A stretch of DNA of 38,573 nt from Colwellia sp. Lineage in GTDB: Bacteria; Pseudomonadota; Gammaproteobacteria; Enterobacterales; Alteromonadaceae. Position 1 is the stretch's first letter; every line of letters starts with the position of its first letter. The translations under genes were made by a program, and so were the position numbers. Where the stretch lies: the NCBI GenBank assembly GCA_022969215.1, contig JALJPA010000016.1, positions 1 through 38,573 of the forward strand, written 5' to 3'. The notes beneath the pieces were generated by a model. That model was given only the letters and a program-made list of their open reading frames with translations. It did not search any database and was not told where the DNA came from. Positions 20,423-29,243 of this stretch are shown piece by piece.

Positions 20423-20446
20423 TCAACATAAAAGGATAATCAGAAA

Positions 20447-20635
20447 ATGAAAGATATAATTTTTATAATATTCATTGCTCTTGTTGCTTTAAGTGTTAAT
20501 GATGAATTAATGAAAAAAGAACTTGATAAAAAAGATATTCAGATTGAAAGGTTGGCCAAGGAGGTTTGCAGATATTCAAAAGAATATAAACCTGTTTGTA
20601 TTGATCATCGTATTGAATGGAGTAAACAAAATTAA
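20447..20635 (+). CDS. 62-residue membrane-anchored protein (possible inner-spanin-like)
   Basis: N-terminal membrane span (IIFIIFIALVALSV, about 4-17), then a charged helical segment (MKKELDKKDIQIERLAKEV) and a short C-terminus with two cysteines. The layout is that of an Rz-like inner spanin, but it is shorter and no outer spanin is adjacent. Last gene of the rightward early unit, ending at a terminator. Confidence 0.55.
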   Translation: MKDIIFIIFIALVALSVNDELMKKELDKKDIQIERLAKEVCRYSKEYKPVCIDHRIEWSKQN

Positions 20636-20638
20636 AGC

Positions 20639-20673
20639 AAAAAAAAGCCCTAATCAGTTTTCACTGGTTAGGG
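20639..20673 (-). terminator. Late-unit terminator
   Basis: Read leftward: a 10-bp stem CCCTAACCAG/CTGATTAGGG with one G-T pair and a 6-base loop, then C and eight T (20639-20646 on the complement). It stops the leftward tail-gene transcript before it enters the early rightward unit antisense. Confidence 0.8.
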
Positions 20674-20746
20674 ATAAATACTACTAGAAGGAAGATAATG
20701 TTCAAGTTGATAATAGAACTATATTTGCTTTAATGCAAAATTTTTA
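20674..20746. other. Short spacer between early and late units
   Basis: About 70 bp between the late-unit terminator and the stop of the last tail gene. One 11-codon frame with a GGAAG start signal is visible but too short to call. Confidence 0.4.
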
Positions 20747-21328
20747 TTAATACCATTTTACTTGAAACCTGTAATCCGTTCTCATGCCTGAATCAATTAA
20801 CCGGCTAGCACCAGCTATAACCGGCGTTGGATTTTCAATAGCATAGCTTTCTCTCTGAACTCGATAAAATATACCACCATTTCTAATATAAAATAATAAT
20901 ACGTCACTTCTTGCGTTTGATGGCTGGTACTTCATATCCATGGTTATTACTACATCTTGAGCAGCTCCAAGATTTACTATTGTGTCACCAGGTATCCCAC
21001 TGTCAAAAAACCTAAGCATTAAAATATCAGTTTCTGTTATCCATGCATAAACATCATTACCATTTTGATCAAAGGCCAAACCAATTCTAGTAACACCTAA
21101 TGGTTCGTTAGTTATTACTTCTGTTGTTCCTGCTAAATCATCAAGAATAATATTGTCAGTTATTGGATCGTAATAAGTAGCCCAAAATTTATTGTTTAAA
21201 CCTTCACTAGCATCATTTAAAGCAATGGGGCCAATAGTGACATTGTTAACTGAAACATTAACGGTTGGCGGATTACCATAGTTATTGTATGCAGCTGGTG
21301 TTGTATCGGGGATAAATAAATTAAACAT
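20747..21328 (-). CDS. Distal tail-tip protein, 193 residues
   Basis: All-beta sequence typical of a distal siphophage tail protein: KFWATYYDPITDNIILDDL, TRIGLAFDQNGNDVYAW, a hydrophobic DILMLRFFDSG segment, and LLFYIRNGGIFYRVQRESY near 145-163. I recall this pattern as a conserved unknown encoded after the hub in several phages. Last gene of the late unit, two bases after its neighbour. Role: part of tail tip or fibre, inferred. Confidence 0.65.
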   Translation of the reverse strand: MFNLFIPDTTPAAYNNYGNPPTVNVSVNNVTIGPIALNDASEGLNNKFWATYYDPITDNIILDDLAGTTEVITNEPLGVTRIGLAFDQNGNDVYAWITETDILMLRFFDSGIPGDTIVNLGAAQDVVITMDMKYQPSNARSDVLLFYIRNGGIFYRVQRESYAIENPTPVIAGASRLIDSGMRTDYRFQVKWY

Positions 21329-21329
21329 A

Positions 21330-22310
21330 TTAAACGATCACTTGGTTCATAATTTCTTTAAGTTTAAATGTTACAGTATCAGAAGATGTTTTTGTTATAA
21401 AATTAGGTCCATCAAACTCTATTTGGAAAAAAATAGTAGTAACGCTTGCTGAAGATGATGTTGAAAATGTTGCAGAAACCCATTGAAAATTTCCTGTACC
21501 TATTGGAAATGTCATAGTATGAGTTACTTCACTTCCTGTTGCTGTTAAAGCTACTGAAGCGCCTCCTTCGGGCGATGTATCGCCGCCACCGTCAATAAGA
21601 GTCGGTATAAATGTTGTTGGATTTACGCTTATTCTATTTGCATCATTTACAAACATAAATAAATTTGTACTGCCTATGGTTTGATAAATTGAAGCAGGAA
21701 ATGAAGCAGAAGATCCACCGTCCCCACTAGAAGCTATACATGGTCTAATCGTAAAATCTATTGTTACAGGTGAACCGGCAACAGTAGCTGATATACTTCC
21801 AACAGTAGGAGTCATTGAAGATATTTTTTTAACGAAGTAAGTAATAACGAGCTGATCAACTGCTGTTAATGTTATTGTTGTTGGATCCCCAACACCATCT
21901 TTAAAAAGCGCTCTTGTGTGTATGTCAGCAGTTTCATTAGATGTTTGTGCAACACCCAACTCAGCGATATTTCCAACAACAGAACCTATAGCAAAAGAAT
22001 ATATTGCTTGAGATTCCTTTTCATAATCAGAACCATTTAAAACGCTTGTGTTAGCGCTCCACCCTGCACTTGTTGATGCTGCAAGAAAATTTTCTAAGCT
22101 TGTATCAGCAAAAACAGGAGTAGTTCCACCAGTGCCAACGTGTAAAAAACCACCAAAATCTTGAAGAATCGCTAGTCCACCTCGACAAATTAGATTTTTA
22201 GTTCTTGGCAATGACAGTATCTGTTTTCCATCTCTAAATACTTGAACAGAAAATGAACCTTCAATTGTCGTTTTAATCATTGCGCCATTTTCGTTATTTT
22301 GTTTTTTCAT
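21330..22310 (-). CDS. Tail-tip/fibre-like structural protein, 326 residues
   Basis: N-terminal EGSFSVQVFRDGKQILSLPR and RTKNLICRGGLAILQDFGGF, then HVGTGGTTPVFADTSLENFL: the NLI..GL…HVGTG..TP..TDTSL pattern of a widespread phage tail-protein family. The middle is beta-rich with low-complexity Thr/Ser/Gly, and the C-terminus ends VTFKLKEIMNQVIV. Located between the second tube-like protein and the last tail gene. Exact attachment unknown. Confidence 0.7.
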   Translation of the reverse strand: MKKQNNENGAMIKTTIEGSFSVQVFRDGKQILSLPRTKNLICRGGLAILQDFGGFLHVGTGGTTPVFADTSLENFLAASTSAGWSANTSVLNGSDYEKESQAIYSFAIGSVVGNIAELGVAQTSNETADIHTRALFKDGVGDPTTITLTAVDQLVITYFVKKISSMTPTVGSISATVAGSPVTIDFTIRPCIASSGDGGSSASFPASIYQTIGSTNLFMFVNDANRISVNPTTFIPTLIDGGGDTSPEGGASVALTATGSEVTHTMTFPIGTGNFQWVSATFSTSSSASVTTIFFQIEFDGPNFITKTSSDTVTFKLKEIMNQVIV

Positions 22311-22322
22311 TTTACTGTCTCT

Positions 22323-23105
22323 TTATGCTGTTGTTTGGGTTATTTCTTCAACTCCGATAGTACCTGTCATTGCTTCTTCAGTCGAATCAGCTTCAACTAG
22401 CACTTCTGTTTGTGTTATTTCTTCAACCGAAATAGATCCCGTCATTGCCTCTTCAGTTTCATCATATTCAACTAATATTTGCACTTGAGTTATTTCTTCA
22501 ACCGAAACAGTGCCTGTCATAGCTTCTTCAGTCGAGTCAGCTTCAACTAATATTGTTGTTTGAGTTATTTCTTCAACCCCGATAGTGCCACCCATCAAAG
22601 GAGTTTCAAATAAAAATGATAATACAGTAATGGATTCAACACCAATCGTACCTGTCATAGCTTCTTCTGTTGCTAGTACCGGATAAATATCAGTTACCAA
22701 AGCAAATACAGGTGTAAAAAATACCTCGCCTGATGATAAGAAAGATATTGATGTAGTTAGTTTATCACCATGCGGAAAAGAATCACTCAATCCGTTAGGC
22801 ATCATTGAACAACTAAACACTTCGCCAATAACTGTATTTGATACATAACTAATAGTGTAATTATCTATGTTACCGTTAAAAGCATCATTCCTAATTTTTT
22901 TAAATTGTTCATCATTATTATAGACAATTGAACCTGATATTTGCAATTGCTTAGAACCAAGATGTTCATTCATTAGAACAATGTATTGATCAAATGATTT
23001 GTTGCTTATATCAATGGGTGTTCCATTGAATGATAAAGTCATATCCATTTGGCCGACAATATCACCTGTGCTGTTTTGAATTACAACGTTAGTGCCATTA
23101 ATCAT
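22323..23105 (-). CDS. Second tail-tube-like protein with C-terminal repeat array
   Basis: Residues 1-132 are a clear paralogue (roughly 60% identical by eye) of the tail tube protein at 28825-29241, sharing FNGTPIDISNKSFD, KQLxISGSIVYN and SCSMxPNGLSD near 95-109. Residues 147-260 are unique: five repeats, four of about 25 residues, with the core EEAMTGTIGVEEITQTxxLVE. It sits well downstream of the first tube gene, between hub and tip genes. Likely a specialised tube-like ring at the tip or baseplate, with the repeats exposed. A tube duplicate with its own tail domain is unusual. Confidence 0.8.
   Translation of the reverse strand: MINGTNVVIQNSTGDIVGQMDMTLSFNGTPIDISNKSFDQYIVLMNEHLGSKQLQISGSIVYNNDEQFKKIRNDAFNGNIDNYTISYVSNTVIGEVFSCSMMPNGLSDSFPHGDKLTTSISFLSSGEVFFTPVFALVTDIYPVLATEEAMTGTIGVESITVLSFLFETPLMGGTIGVEEITQTTILVEADSTEEAMTGTVSVEEITQVQILVEYDETEEAMTGSISVEEITQTEVLVEADSTEEAMTGTIGVEEITQTTA
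22326..22667 (-). repeat. Five ~75-bp coding repeats at the end of the tube paralogue
   Basis: Units encode E-E-A-M-T-G-T-I-G-V-E-E-I-T-Q-T-x-x-L-V-E-A-D-S-T, with conservative changes. The first (21 residues) and last (18) are shorter. Near-identical units suggest recent expansion and possible length variation. Confidence 0.8.
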
Positions 23106-23114
23106 TTCATTACC

Positions 23115-25481
23115 TTAAACATCAGGAGTATCACCGCCGCCGTTAATAAAGTTTAGTGGAGTACTTCCAAACACTTTCACGTTTGCACCGTTTTTAATTA
23201 TGCCATCGCCTTTTATGCCTTTCAGTGCATCATTATCAACACCATCAACACCAAAGCCGGTACCAGTGCCATCTGTTTGACCGTTTGAACCAGCATCCCC
23301 CGGTGTAGCTAAAGCAGTGCCGACTATAACACCGCCAAAACCGCCAACACCAGGATTGATACCATCGCCACCATCACCACCATCACCACCAATACCACTA
23401 GATTCTATCCCTTGAACAAAGAAACCTACAAAACCACCTGAACCACCAGAAGGCGCACGTAAAAAGCCCTCTGCTGTTCCTGACTCTGGATCGGCACCAC
23501 TAAGATAAATTTCTGTATCGATACCTTGTGCATCGTAAACTATACCAGCATTTTCACCATTAGAAAGACCACCTAAAGCCGCCCATTCATCAACGCCCGG
23601 ACTCCAAACCAAAGCTTGACCGTTGCCACCTTTGCCCCCTTTTGCTGACCAATCAGCGGCATTTCTAAGTATGATTATTATTGTACTTCCAGCAGCAAAG
23701 CCCCCAGCTCTAACTGCTGGTATATTATTGTCAGTTGAATTAAAAATCCCACCGTCAAAAATAAAAGTAACATCAACGGCTGTTGATGGTGCGCCGGCAA
23801 ATATAAATAAATTTAATTCTGTAGCATTATTAATTACAAATACTGCACCTGAAGTTATTGCTGGTTGATATGACAACGCGCTAACATCGTATTCCCTACC
23901 CGTTTTAGTAAATTTAGGTTGAATTCTTAATATTTGCGCCCTTGTATTCTCACTTGGCAGACCATCAAAGCCTTGAATCCTTGGCGAAAAAACATTGACA
24001 ACATCACCAACATCAAAATTTAAGTTTCTTTCCTGAGTTTTCCAGCTGTATTTTTGTGGAGTCATACCGAAGCTTTGAACATATCGAGAAGTTAAAAGAT
24101 CAGCTGTACCTTTATTTATTAATGTTGAGCTTTTGAATTTCTTTGATTTTGGCTTTGTGCCATAAAATTCAACTGTTTCAAGTTCTGGCCTAATGGCAAC
24201 AGATGTTTTTTTGTAGCTTTGAGCATCTTCATTATTTGCTAGAAATGGTTTGTCATAACTGATAAACGCCCGACTATAACGAAGTTCTTCAACGTCAGCG
24301 ATTTTTAATGAATTAAAATCAATCTCTTTGCCTTCAGTAACGGTTGAAGATGATACTAACCATTGGCTAATTGCTTTTAGTTTTATTTCTCTTGCAATGG
24401 GATCGAACCACATTTGCATTAAATACGGTTCAAGTATTCTTATTATCGATTCATCTGCATCAACTGATTCATCATAAACACCATTTACTTTATCGCTTGG
24501 GTGCCATTCTGCGACCTCATCAAGCCAATCAGCAATAGGTATAATTGAACTAGGTACTTCAACAGATAAAAGCAAAGTCTCTAAAGCGGTTGCAATATTT
24601 TCATCATCAAAAGTTGTGCAGATATAAACATCATCACCGGCTGAATGATCATCAGCTACCGTTCTCGTTAATGTATTGGTAAATTCTGGCGCACCAACAT
24701 TATCACCCCTTGTTTTAACAGTAAGTGAAGCGGTTGCTGTTTGGTTATCTGTAACGGCGGTTACTGTCTGGTATTCGTCACCAATTCGGACAACATAGGG
24801 CGTTGATATTTGATTCCAATCGGTAACAGAATCAACAGGAATTGCTGTAACTGAGTCATCAATATCAAGTCGCAAAAAGCTTTCTTGTTCAGGTGGTATT
24901 TGTGCTTGATCAAATTCTATTCTTGCCAATTCATCAACGCATTCTAATCTGTATTTTCCAACATCACTAGTTGATAGCTTTCTTGCGGTGTAATATGCTG
25001 TTTGGCCATCAGTATTTACATCTAAGCTATTTGATTTTCTATATTTTATTACTCTAACTTCACGGCCTTCAATAACATTTCTATCCTTGAATTTACCAAA
25101 AAATGTACCATTATCTCTTGATGCAACGCCTCTTGCTCTTTCAGAATTTGGATCTAAACCGCTAAAGTCCTCGAAAGAAATAGTTGCTCTTCCACGTATG
25201 GCAAGACCTACATCAACTTGTAATTCTGTTGCACTTTCAGCAACGTTTGTAACATGGCGATAAAGTTCAGCAATTGGCAGTATTGGCGTATTTGGGGTGC
25301 AAAACCGATATGTTTTAATGACCGTTGCGCTAGTAACATCTTGAATAGGACAGCTTAAAGGTGTTCCAAAACCTTCAACACCTACTGTTTCCTCACACTT
25401 GCCGGTGATTATTGGCAAATCTATTTCGATAATATAGAAATGCTCTTGCGTTGGTTGTTTTCTTGTTGCTTCAAAAGTCAT
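23115..25481 (-). CDS. Tail hub / tip protein with C-terminal glycine-rich domain
   Basis: 788 residues. The N-terminal two-thirds are in the central-hub class: ITGKCEETVGVEGFGTPLSC, ELQVDVGLAIRGRATISFED, DVGKYRLECVDELARIEF, KSKKFKSSTLINKG, and GDVVNVFSPRIQGF near 510. After about residue 590 the sequence turns glycine-rich (KGGKGGNG, GGDGGDGGDGINPGVGGFGG), up to about 740, with a short closing part (STPLNFINGGGDTPDV). Glycine-rich ends of this type form polyglycine-II bundles that bind receptors in phage adhesins, so this gene may carry both hub and receptor contact. Eight bases from the next late gene. Confidence 0.75.
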   Translation of the reverse strand: MTFEATRKQPTQEHFYIIEIDLPIITGKCEETVGVEGFGTPLSCPIQDVTSATVIKTYRFCTPNTPILPIAELYRHVTNVAESATELQVDVGLAIRGRATISFEDFSGLDPNSERARGVASRDNGTFFGKFKDRNVIEGREVRVIKYRKSNSLDVNTDGQTAYYTARKLSTSDVGKYRLECVDELARIEFDQAQIPPEQESFLRLDIDDSVTAIPVDSVTDWNQISTPYVVRIGDEYQTVTAVTDNQTATASLTVKTRGDNVGAPEFTNTLTRTVADDHSAGDDVYICTTFDDENIATALETLLLSVEVPSSIIPIADWLDEVAEWHPSDKVNGVYDESVDADESIIRILEPYLMQMWFDPIAREIKLKAISQWLVSSSTVTEGKEIDFNSLKIADVEELRYSRAFISYDKPFLANNEDAQSYKKTSVAIRPELETVEFYGTKPKSKKFKSSTLINKGTADLLTSRYVQSFGMTPQKYSWKTQERNLNFDVGDVVNVFSPRIQGFDGLPSENTRAQILRIQPKFTKTGREYDVSALSYQPAITSGAVFVINNATELNLFIFAGAPSTAVDVTFIFDGGIFNSTDNNIPAVRAGGFAAGSTIIIILRNAADWSAKGGKGGNGQALVWSPGVDEWAALGGLSNGENAGIVYDAQGIDTEIYLSGADPESGTAEGFLRAPSGGSGGFVGFFVQGIESSGIGGDGGDGGDGINPGVGGFGGVIVGTALATPGDAGSNGQTDGTGTGFGVDGVDNDALKGIKGDGIIKNGANVKVFGSTPLNFINGGGDTPDV

Positions 25482-25483
25482 TT

Positions 25484-26254
25484 TTACAATCCGTTATAAG
25501 CTAAAAAGTTATAGCTAACATTTGTTAAATTTCTAGTTTGTGCGTGTGCCTTTGGCATAATAGGAATGAATTGCATTGCTACATAAGTTTGAGTAACATC
25601 ATCATCATTACGCATAAAGAACCCGTTTAACGTCCAAAATAATTGGTATTCAACTAATTCATTCTGAACAAAACTTGTTGCAACATCTTTAATATTTAGG
25701 TTCAGTTTTTGTGAAACCGTTTGTATCAATGTTGCCGTTGGTGCTGCTGATTCATTCAAAACAGCCCTTGATTTAATGCCGCGGTTCATTGGCACTTTAT
25801 TATAACCAGCTTGATAGCTCTTTATTATTTCTTGGCCGTTAACGGTTGTTGATGTGAAATCAGTTGTTAGCCCGGTTGCAACATGCGAAATAATAGCAAC
25901 ATCAGCTGAATTTGGTTTTGTTATTTCAATCCTAACAAAATTATTTGTGCCACCTGTTCGTTCAGGAATAACAAACATTATTGGCCGATCGTCTGATGGT
26001 GCGAAGCTAGTAATATCTGTTGTATCATGGTTGATGATTGATATTGTACAACCAAGACTTCCTAAGTTATGTCCAGCAATGCCAACATAGGTTGTATTCT
26101 GTGCGGTTAAATCTATATTAAAACCCGTTGTACTTGTGCCGCTACCGTAGACAGTATCAAAAGTATAATCAAGCAAATCACTTGCTGTAAAACTTGGATT
26201 GCTACCAGTAGAAACATTTATTGCTGTTGCCAATTGGCTAATTGCTAAAATCAT
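25484..26254 (-). CDS. Minor tail protein, 256 residues
   Basis: Beta-rich protein with the block TYVGIAGHNLGSLGCTISI (about 54-72), a carbohydrate-binding-like VRIEITKPNSADVAI segment (about 105-120), and a C-terminus ending NVSYNFLAYNGL. Placed between tape measure and hub, where siphophages encode the distal tail (Dit-like) or baseplate attachment proteins. Overlaps the tape measure by 4 bp. Dit-like role inferred from gene order only. Confidence 0.65.
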   Translation of the reverse strand: MILAISQLATAINVSTGSNPSFTASDLLDYTFDTVYGSGTSTTGFNIDLTAQNTTYVGIAGHNLGSLGCTISIINHDTTDITSFAPSDDRPIMFVIPERTGGTNNFVRIEITKPNSADVAIISHVATGLTTDFTSTTVNGQEIIKSYQAGYNKVPMNRGIKSRAVLNESAAPTATLIQTVSQKLNLNIKDVATSFVQNELVEYQLFWTLNGFFMRNDDDVTQTYVAMQFIPIMPKAHAQTRNLTNVSYNFLAYNGL

Positions 26255-28209
26255 CTTGCTCTTCCTACTGTTAACCGGCCACTTTTAACTGAGTCGTTTA
26301 TAAATTCAGTTAGTATTTCATCTGCTGAACTTCCCCCTTCATTTTGAAAGGTAAAGTCCTCTGTTGTCGTTGATGAAGAACCACCACCAATAGCGGTAAC
26401 ACTTGTTTCTTGTGTGAATTCTTCAGGCTGAAAGCTTTGCTGTGCTTGCGCTGTATCAACACCAATAGCACCGGCACCGCCCCCACTACTTCCACCACCA
26501 CCGCCAAAAGATAAAGATCTAACAATGCCAGCGGCAACTTGTGACCAACCAACAACAGAAGCTGCTGCTGGTGGTCCTGCAATTGGACCTAATTCAGCTA
26601 GTGCTTTAGCGCCTGCTGTTAAACCATGTGCTTCAATTGCTCCTGCAGCACCATCTTTAACAACAGAAAATAATTTTTCCTGAGTAGTTAGCGTACTAGA
26701 AAGTAATGTTTGCGCTGTTCTGCTTGCAAATGCTGCCTTTTGAGTTTCAATTTTCGCTTCATTTTTTGCAAGGTTATCTTGTTTTTTTATAGTTTCTTTA
26801 TCAGACTTTTCTTTTAGTTTAGCTTCTGCTTCTGCTTTTTCTGCTATTCTGTCTAAGTCTCTTTGGCCAGCTTCTTCTTCCATGTTGAAAATATTATCTA
26901 GAAACTCTTGGTGTAACTGCTCTTTTAATTGGTTGTTATCACCAACAAGTGTAAGTTCCTTTTCAAGCTTTTCTCTAAGAAGTTCTTCTTCAGTTTTAAA
27001 CCTATCAGCAATGGCTGCTATTTCGTCACCAGTGCCTTCACCTGTTATGCCCTCGCCTATTGTGCCGCCAATTTCGCCGCCTTTTCCGCTTCTGGCATCT
27101 TCTAGCCTTGCTTGCTTTTCAAGTACCTCTAATTGCTCATTAAGCTCGCCTGTTCTTATTCTTTCAAGCTCGATTGCTTCACCAAGTTGACGAATAGCGC
27201 GAACAGTAGAAGCGCCGCTATCTTTTCTAAATGAAGTATCTTGTTTTTCAAATGCTGTTTTTTTCTCTTGAAACTCTAATAGTCTGCCTTGAGATTCTTG
27301 TATTTGTTTGTTTATGCCTGAAATGGTTGTTATGTTTTCAGCATCTAAAAAGGAGTTGATAAAATCAATTATTGTTTGAGTAGCTTGAGGAACAACATCA
27401 ATTACATCATTAAAGAAATCATCCATCACCGGCGCAAGAGTAGCAGAAATTGCCGTTGTAGCGTTGCCGATTTGCGTTGTCATATCATCATAGGTCTGAC
27501 TAACTTTTTTAAGTTCGTCAGCTTGTGAAGATGTTATTAGTAATGAACCATTGAGATCGTCAAAACGTTTTTGTAATCTTTCCAATTCTGTTGAATTGTT
27601 TATGAATAAAGGTGTTAATTTAGATAAATCATTGCCCATTGATTCAAGAACAAATGTCATTTTATCGCCTGAAACACCAGCTTTTTCCATTTCAGAAACC
27701 ATTCTTCCAATGACTTCAGGTGATGATAAAGCTTGAAATTCTATAGCGGTAGCTCTGGCCTCTTCTTTTGTTAACTTTATAACGTCAGCGTAGTCTTGAA
27801 ATGTGCCAGTACCTACAGCGCTAAATTCGCCTATCCGATCAGAAACATCTTTGCTTATGTCTGCAATTTGTTCAGCGTTTACGCCGTAAAATTTTGTGGC
27901 TGATGCGAGTGATTGAAATTCATCTGCTGAAAGTTTGGCTTGTCTGGCCATTAATTCAAGTTCACGCCTGTTTTGCGCAGAGTTTAGAACCATGGCAGAG
28001 ATTGCGGCATTAGCAGCTAGAAAAGCCGTTACCATTACCGTTACACCTTTAGCGGTGAATTTAGCGGCATCAGTTAGGCTAACAAGAGATTTATCTACTT
28101 TTTTTGTAGACTCATTAACCCCATCTAATTTTTTTTCAAGTGTATCTAGTTTTTTATCTAGCTTTGCTGTTTTAGCATCAAGCTCTAAAATTAATTTTGA
28201 AGTAGCCAT
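26251..28209 (-). CDS. Tape measure protein
   Basis: 652 residues, the longest late helical protein. It begins with heptad-like LDAKTAKLDKKLDTLEKKLDG, has a hydrophobic span (FTAKGVTVMVTAFLAANAAI, about 50-69), long alpha regions and charged coils (RDLDRIAEKAEAEAKLKEKS-type), and a C-terminal Gly/Ser-rich segment (FGGGGGSSGGGAGAIG). Tape measures set tail length at about 0.15 nm per residue, which would give a tail near 95-100 nm. The ATG lies inside the end of the GT frameshift product. Confidence 0.9.
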   Translation of the reverse strand: MATSKLILELDAKTAKLDKKLDTLEKKLDGVNESTKKVDKSLVSLTDAAKFTAKGVTVMVTAFLAANAAISAMVLNSAQNRRELELMARQAKLSADEFQSLASATKFYGVNAEQIADISKDVSDRIGEFSAVGTGTFQDYADVIKLTKEEARATAIEFQALSSPEVIGRMVSEMEKAGVSGDKMTFVLESMGNDLSKLTPLFINNSTELERLQKRFDDLNGSLLITSSQADELKKVSQTYDDMTTQIGNATTAISATLAPVMDDFFNDVIDVVPQATQTIIDFINSFLDAENITTISGINKQIQESQGRLLEFQEKKTAFEKQDTSFRKDSGASTVRAIRQLGEAIELERIRTGELNEQLEVLEKQARLEDARSGKGGEIGGTIGEGITGEGTGDEIAAIADRFKTEEELLREKLEKELTLVGDNNQLKEQLHQEFLDNIFNMEEEAGQRDLDRIAEKAEAEAKLKEKSDKETIKKQDNLAKNEAKIETQKAAFASRTAQTLLSSTLTTQEKLFSVVKDGAAGAIEAHGLTAGAKALAELGPIAGPPAAASVVGWSQVAAGIVRSLSFGGGGGSSGGGAGAIGVDTAQAQQSFQPEEFTQETSVTAIGGGSSSTTTEDFTFQNEGGSSADEILTEFINDSVKSGRLTVGRAR

Positions 28210-28433
28210 TCTTTCGACGCTCCATTAGTGACACGTTCAAAATTAAGCATCAAACTAGTGTCTATTTGTTTTGCAACTTCGACGTGATCAAACAAATGCA
28301 TCAGTTCAACAAAGTCTAGTTTCCAAGCTTCAGATGGACTTATTTTTAATTCTTTGATGCTTGCTTTAAACCAAGACCAATGATTAAAAACTACTGGATC
28401 AATTTTCCCTGTTAATCCGAGGTATCCGTGACT
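28191..28433 (-). CDS. gpGT: Tail assembly chaperone T part (reached by -1 frameshift)
   Basis: An 81-codon open stretch in the -1 frame relative to the G chaperone begins at the slippery run and stays open to the TAA at 28191-28193, just past the tape-measure start. It encodes SHGYLGLTGKIDPVVFNHW and SPSEAWKLDFVELMHLF, like the short helical T domain of other phages. No good start of its own, so it is reached only by slippage, giving a GT fusion of about 211 residues. Lambda-type G/GT balance is needed for tail assembly. Confidence 0.85.
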   Translation of the reverse strand, partial: SHGYLGLTGKIDPVVFNHWSWFKASIKELKISPSEAWKLDFVELMHLFDHVEVAKQIDTSLMLNFERVTNGASKEWLLQN

Positions 28434-28825
28434 TTTTTTTTATGCTCTGGAATGTTCGCGTTGCAATAGTCATTATGATCAAGTGCTAGTTGCAACATGA
28501 TAATAGGGTAAGGTTCGCTTAACTCATCAGGACGTTCTGATAATTGCCAACCAACCCTAAAAGTGCCATCACAAATTTCATCAAAAGATACTTCTTTGTG
28601 GCATGGCTTTATAACTGAATGCAAAGCATGATTAACAACACCACGAGAATACAAAGAACCTAAACTAACCATTCTTGAAAGCAATGTTTGCTCACCGTTT
28701 AAATGGTTACATTCAATGTATTTAGCCAATACGATTTGTAAATCAAGCCCAGTTTTATCAGTAAAGTTTTTATCTGCTTCTAGGCTTATTTTATAATCAT
28801 ATTCCTTGTAACATAATTTAATCAT
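28412..28825 (-). CDS. gpG: Tail assembly chaperone G
   Basis: 137 residues between tail tube and tape measure, where siphophages encode the G chaperone. Helical, with KNFTDKTGLDLQIVLAKYIE and a C-terminal EPYPIIMLQLALDH; it ends HKKKVTDTSD with three Lys codons over the A9 slippery run. Chaperones of this type recruit the tube subunits to the tape measure. Its ATG overlaps the stop of the tube gene. Confidence 0.85.
   Translation of the reverse strand: MIKLCYKEYDYKISLEADKNFTDKTGLDLQIVLAKYIECNHLNGEQTLLSRMVSLGSLYSRGVVNHALHSVIKPCHKEVSFDEICDGTFRVGWQLSERPDELSEPYPIIMLQLALDHNDYCNANIPEHKKKVTDTSD
28433..28441 (-). promoter_or_regulatory. A9 ribosomal frameshift site
   Basis: Nine A in the mRNA (CAT A9 GTC), read AAA AAA AAA in the G frame. 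Slippage by one base opens the 80-codon T frame. The position, eight codons before the G stop, is as in lambda-like phages. Confidence 0.85.
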
Positions 28826-29241
28826 TATGTTGCGGCCGGTACGTGTGTAACAACGCCGGTAGATAAGAACGTTATAGTTGTAGTAATTTTATCGCCATGG
28901 GGCAATGCATCACTTAGGCCATTTGGAATCATTGAACAGCTAAAGCTTTCATCTGTAGTTGCAGCACTTACATAAGTAAGAGTGTAATCATCAGCTATAC
29001 CAGCAAGGGCATCATCTCTCACTTTTCTAAATTGAGTGTCATCGTTATAAACAATAGAACCTGATATTGTAAGCTGTTTCGATGCAAGTTCACCATCCAT
29101 TAAAGTAACCCAATCATCAAAAGATTTATTGCTAATATCAATTGGCGTACCATTAAAAGTAAGTGTCATTTCCATTTGACCAACTACATCACCCGTACCA
29201 TTTTCAATTACAACATTAGTTGCATTAATTTCACCAGACAT
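28825..29241 (-). CDS. Major tail tube protein
   Basis: 138 residues, all beta: TNVVIENGTGDVVGQMEM, FNGTPIDISNKSFDDW, KQLTISGSIVYNDD, SCSMIPNGLSDALPHGDK, then TTTITFLSTG. This is the usual size and position for the tube subunit (lambda V-like/TP901-1-like), directly before the G/GT chaperones. It has a longer paralogue at 22323-23105. Confidence 0.85.
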   Translation of the reverse strand: MSGEINATNVVIENGTGDVVGQMEMTLTFNGTPIDISNKSFDDWVTLMDGELASKQLTISGSIVYNDDTQFRKVRDDALAGIADDYTLTYVSAATTDESFSCSMIPNGLSDALPHGDKITTTITFLSTGVVTHVPAAT

Positions 29242-29243
29242 TT

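Noticed and set aside
20674-20746. 11-codon frame after the late terminator
   Set aside because: Too short, no conserved feature and lying in a spacer; reported only as part of the spacer.
22326-22667. CRISPR-like array
   Set aside because: The repeats are in-frame coding units without distinct spacers; they make a protein repeat.
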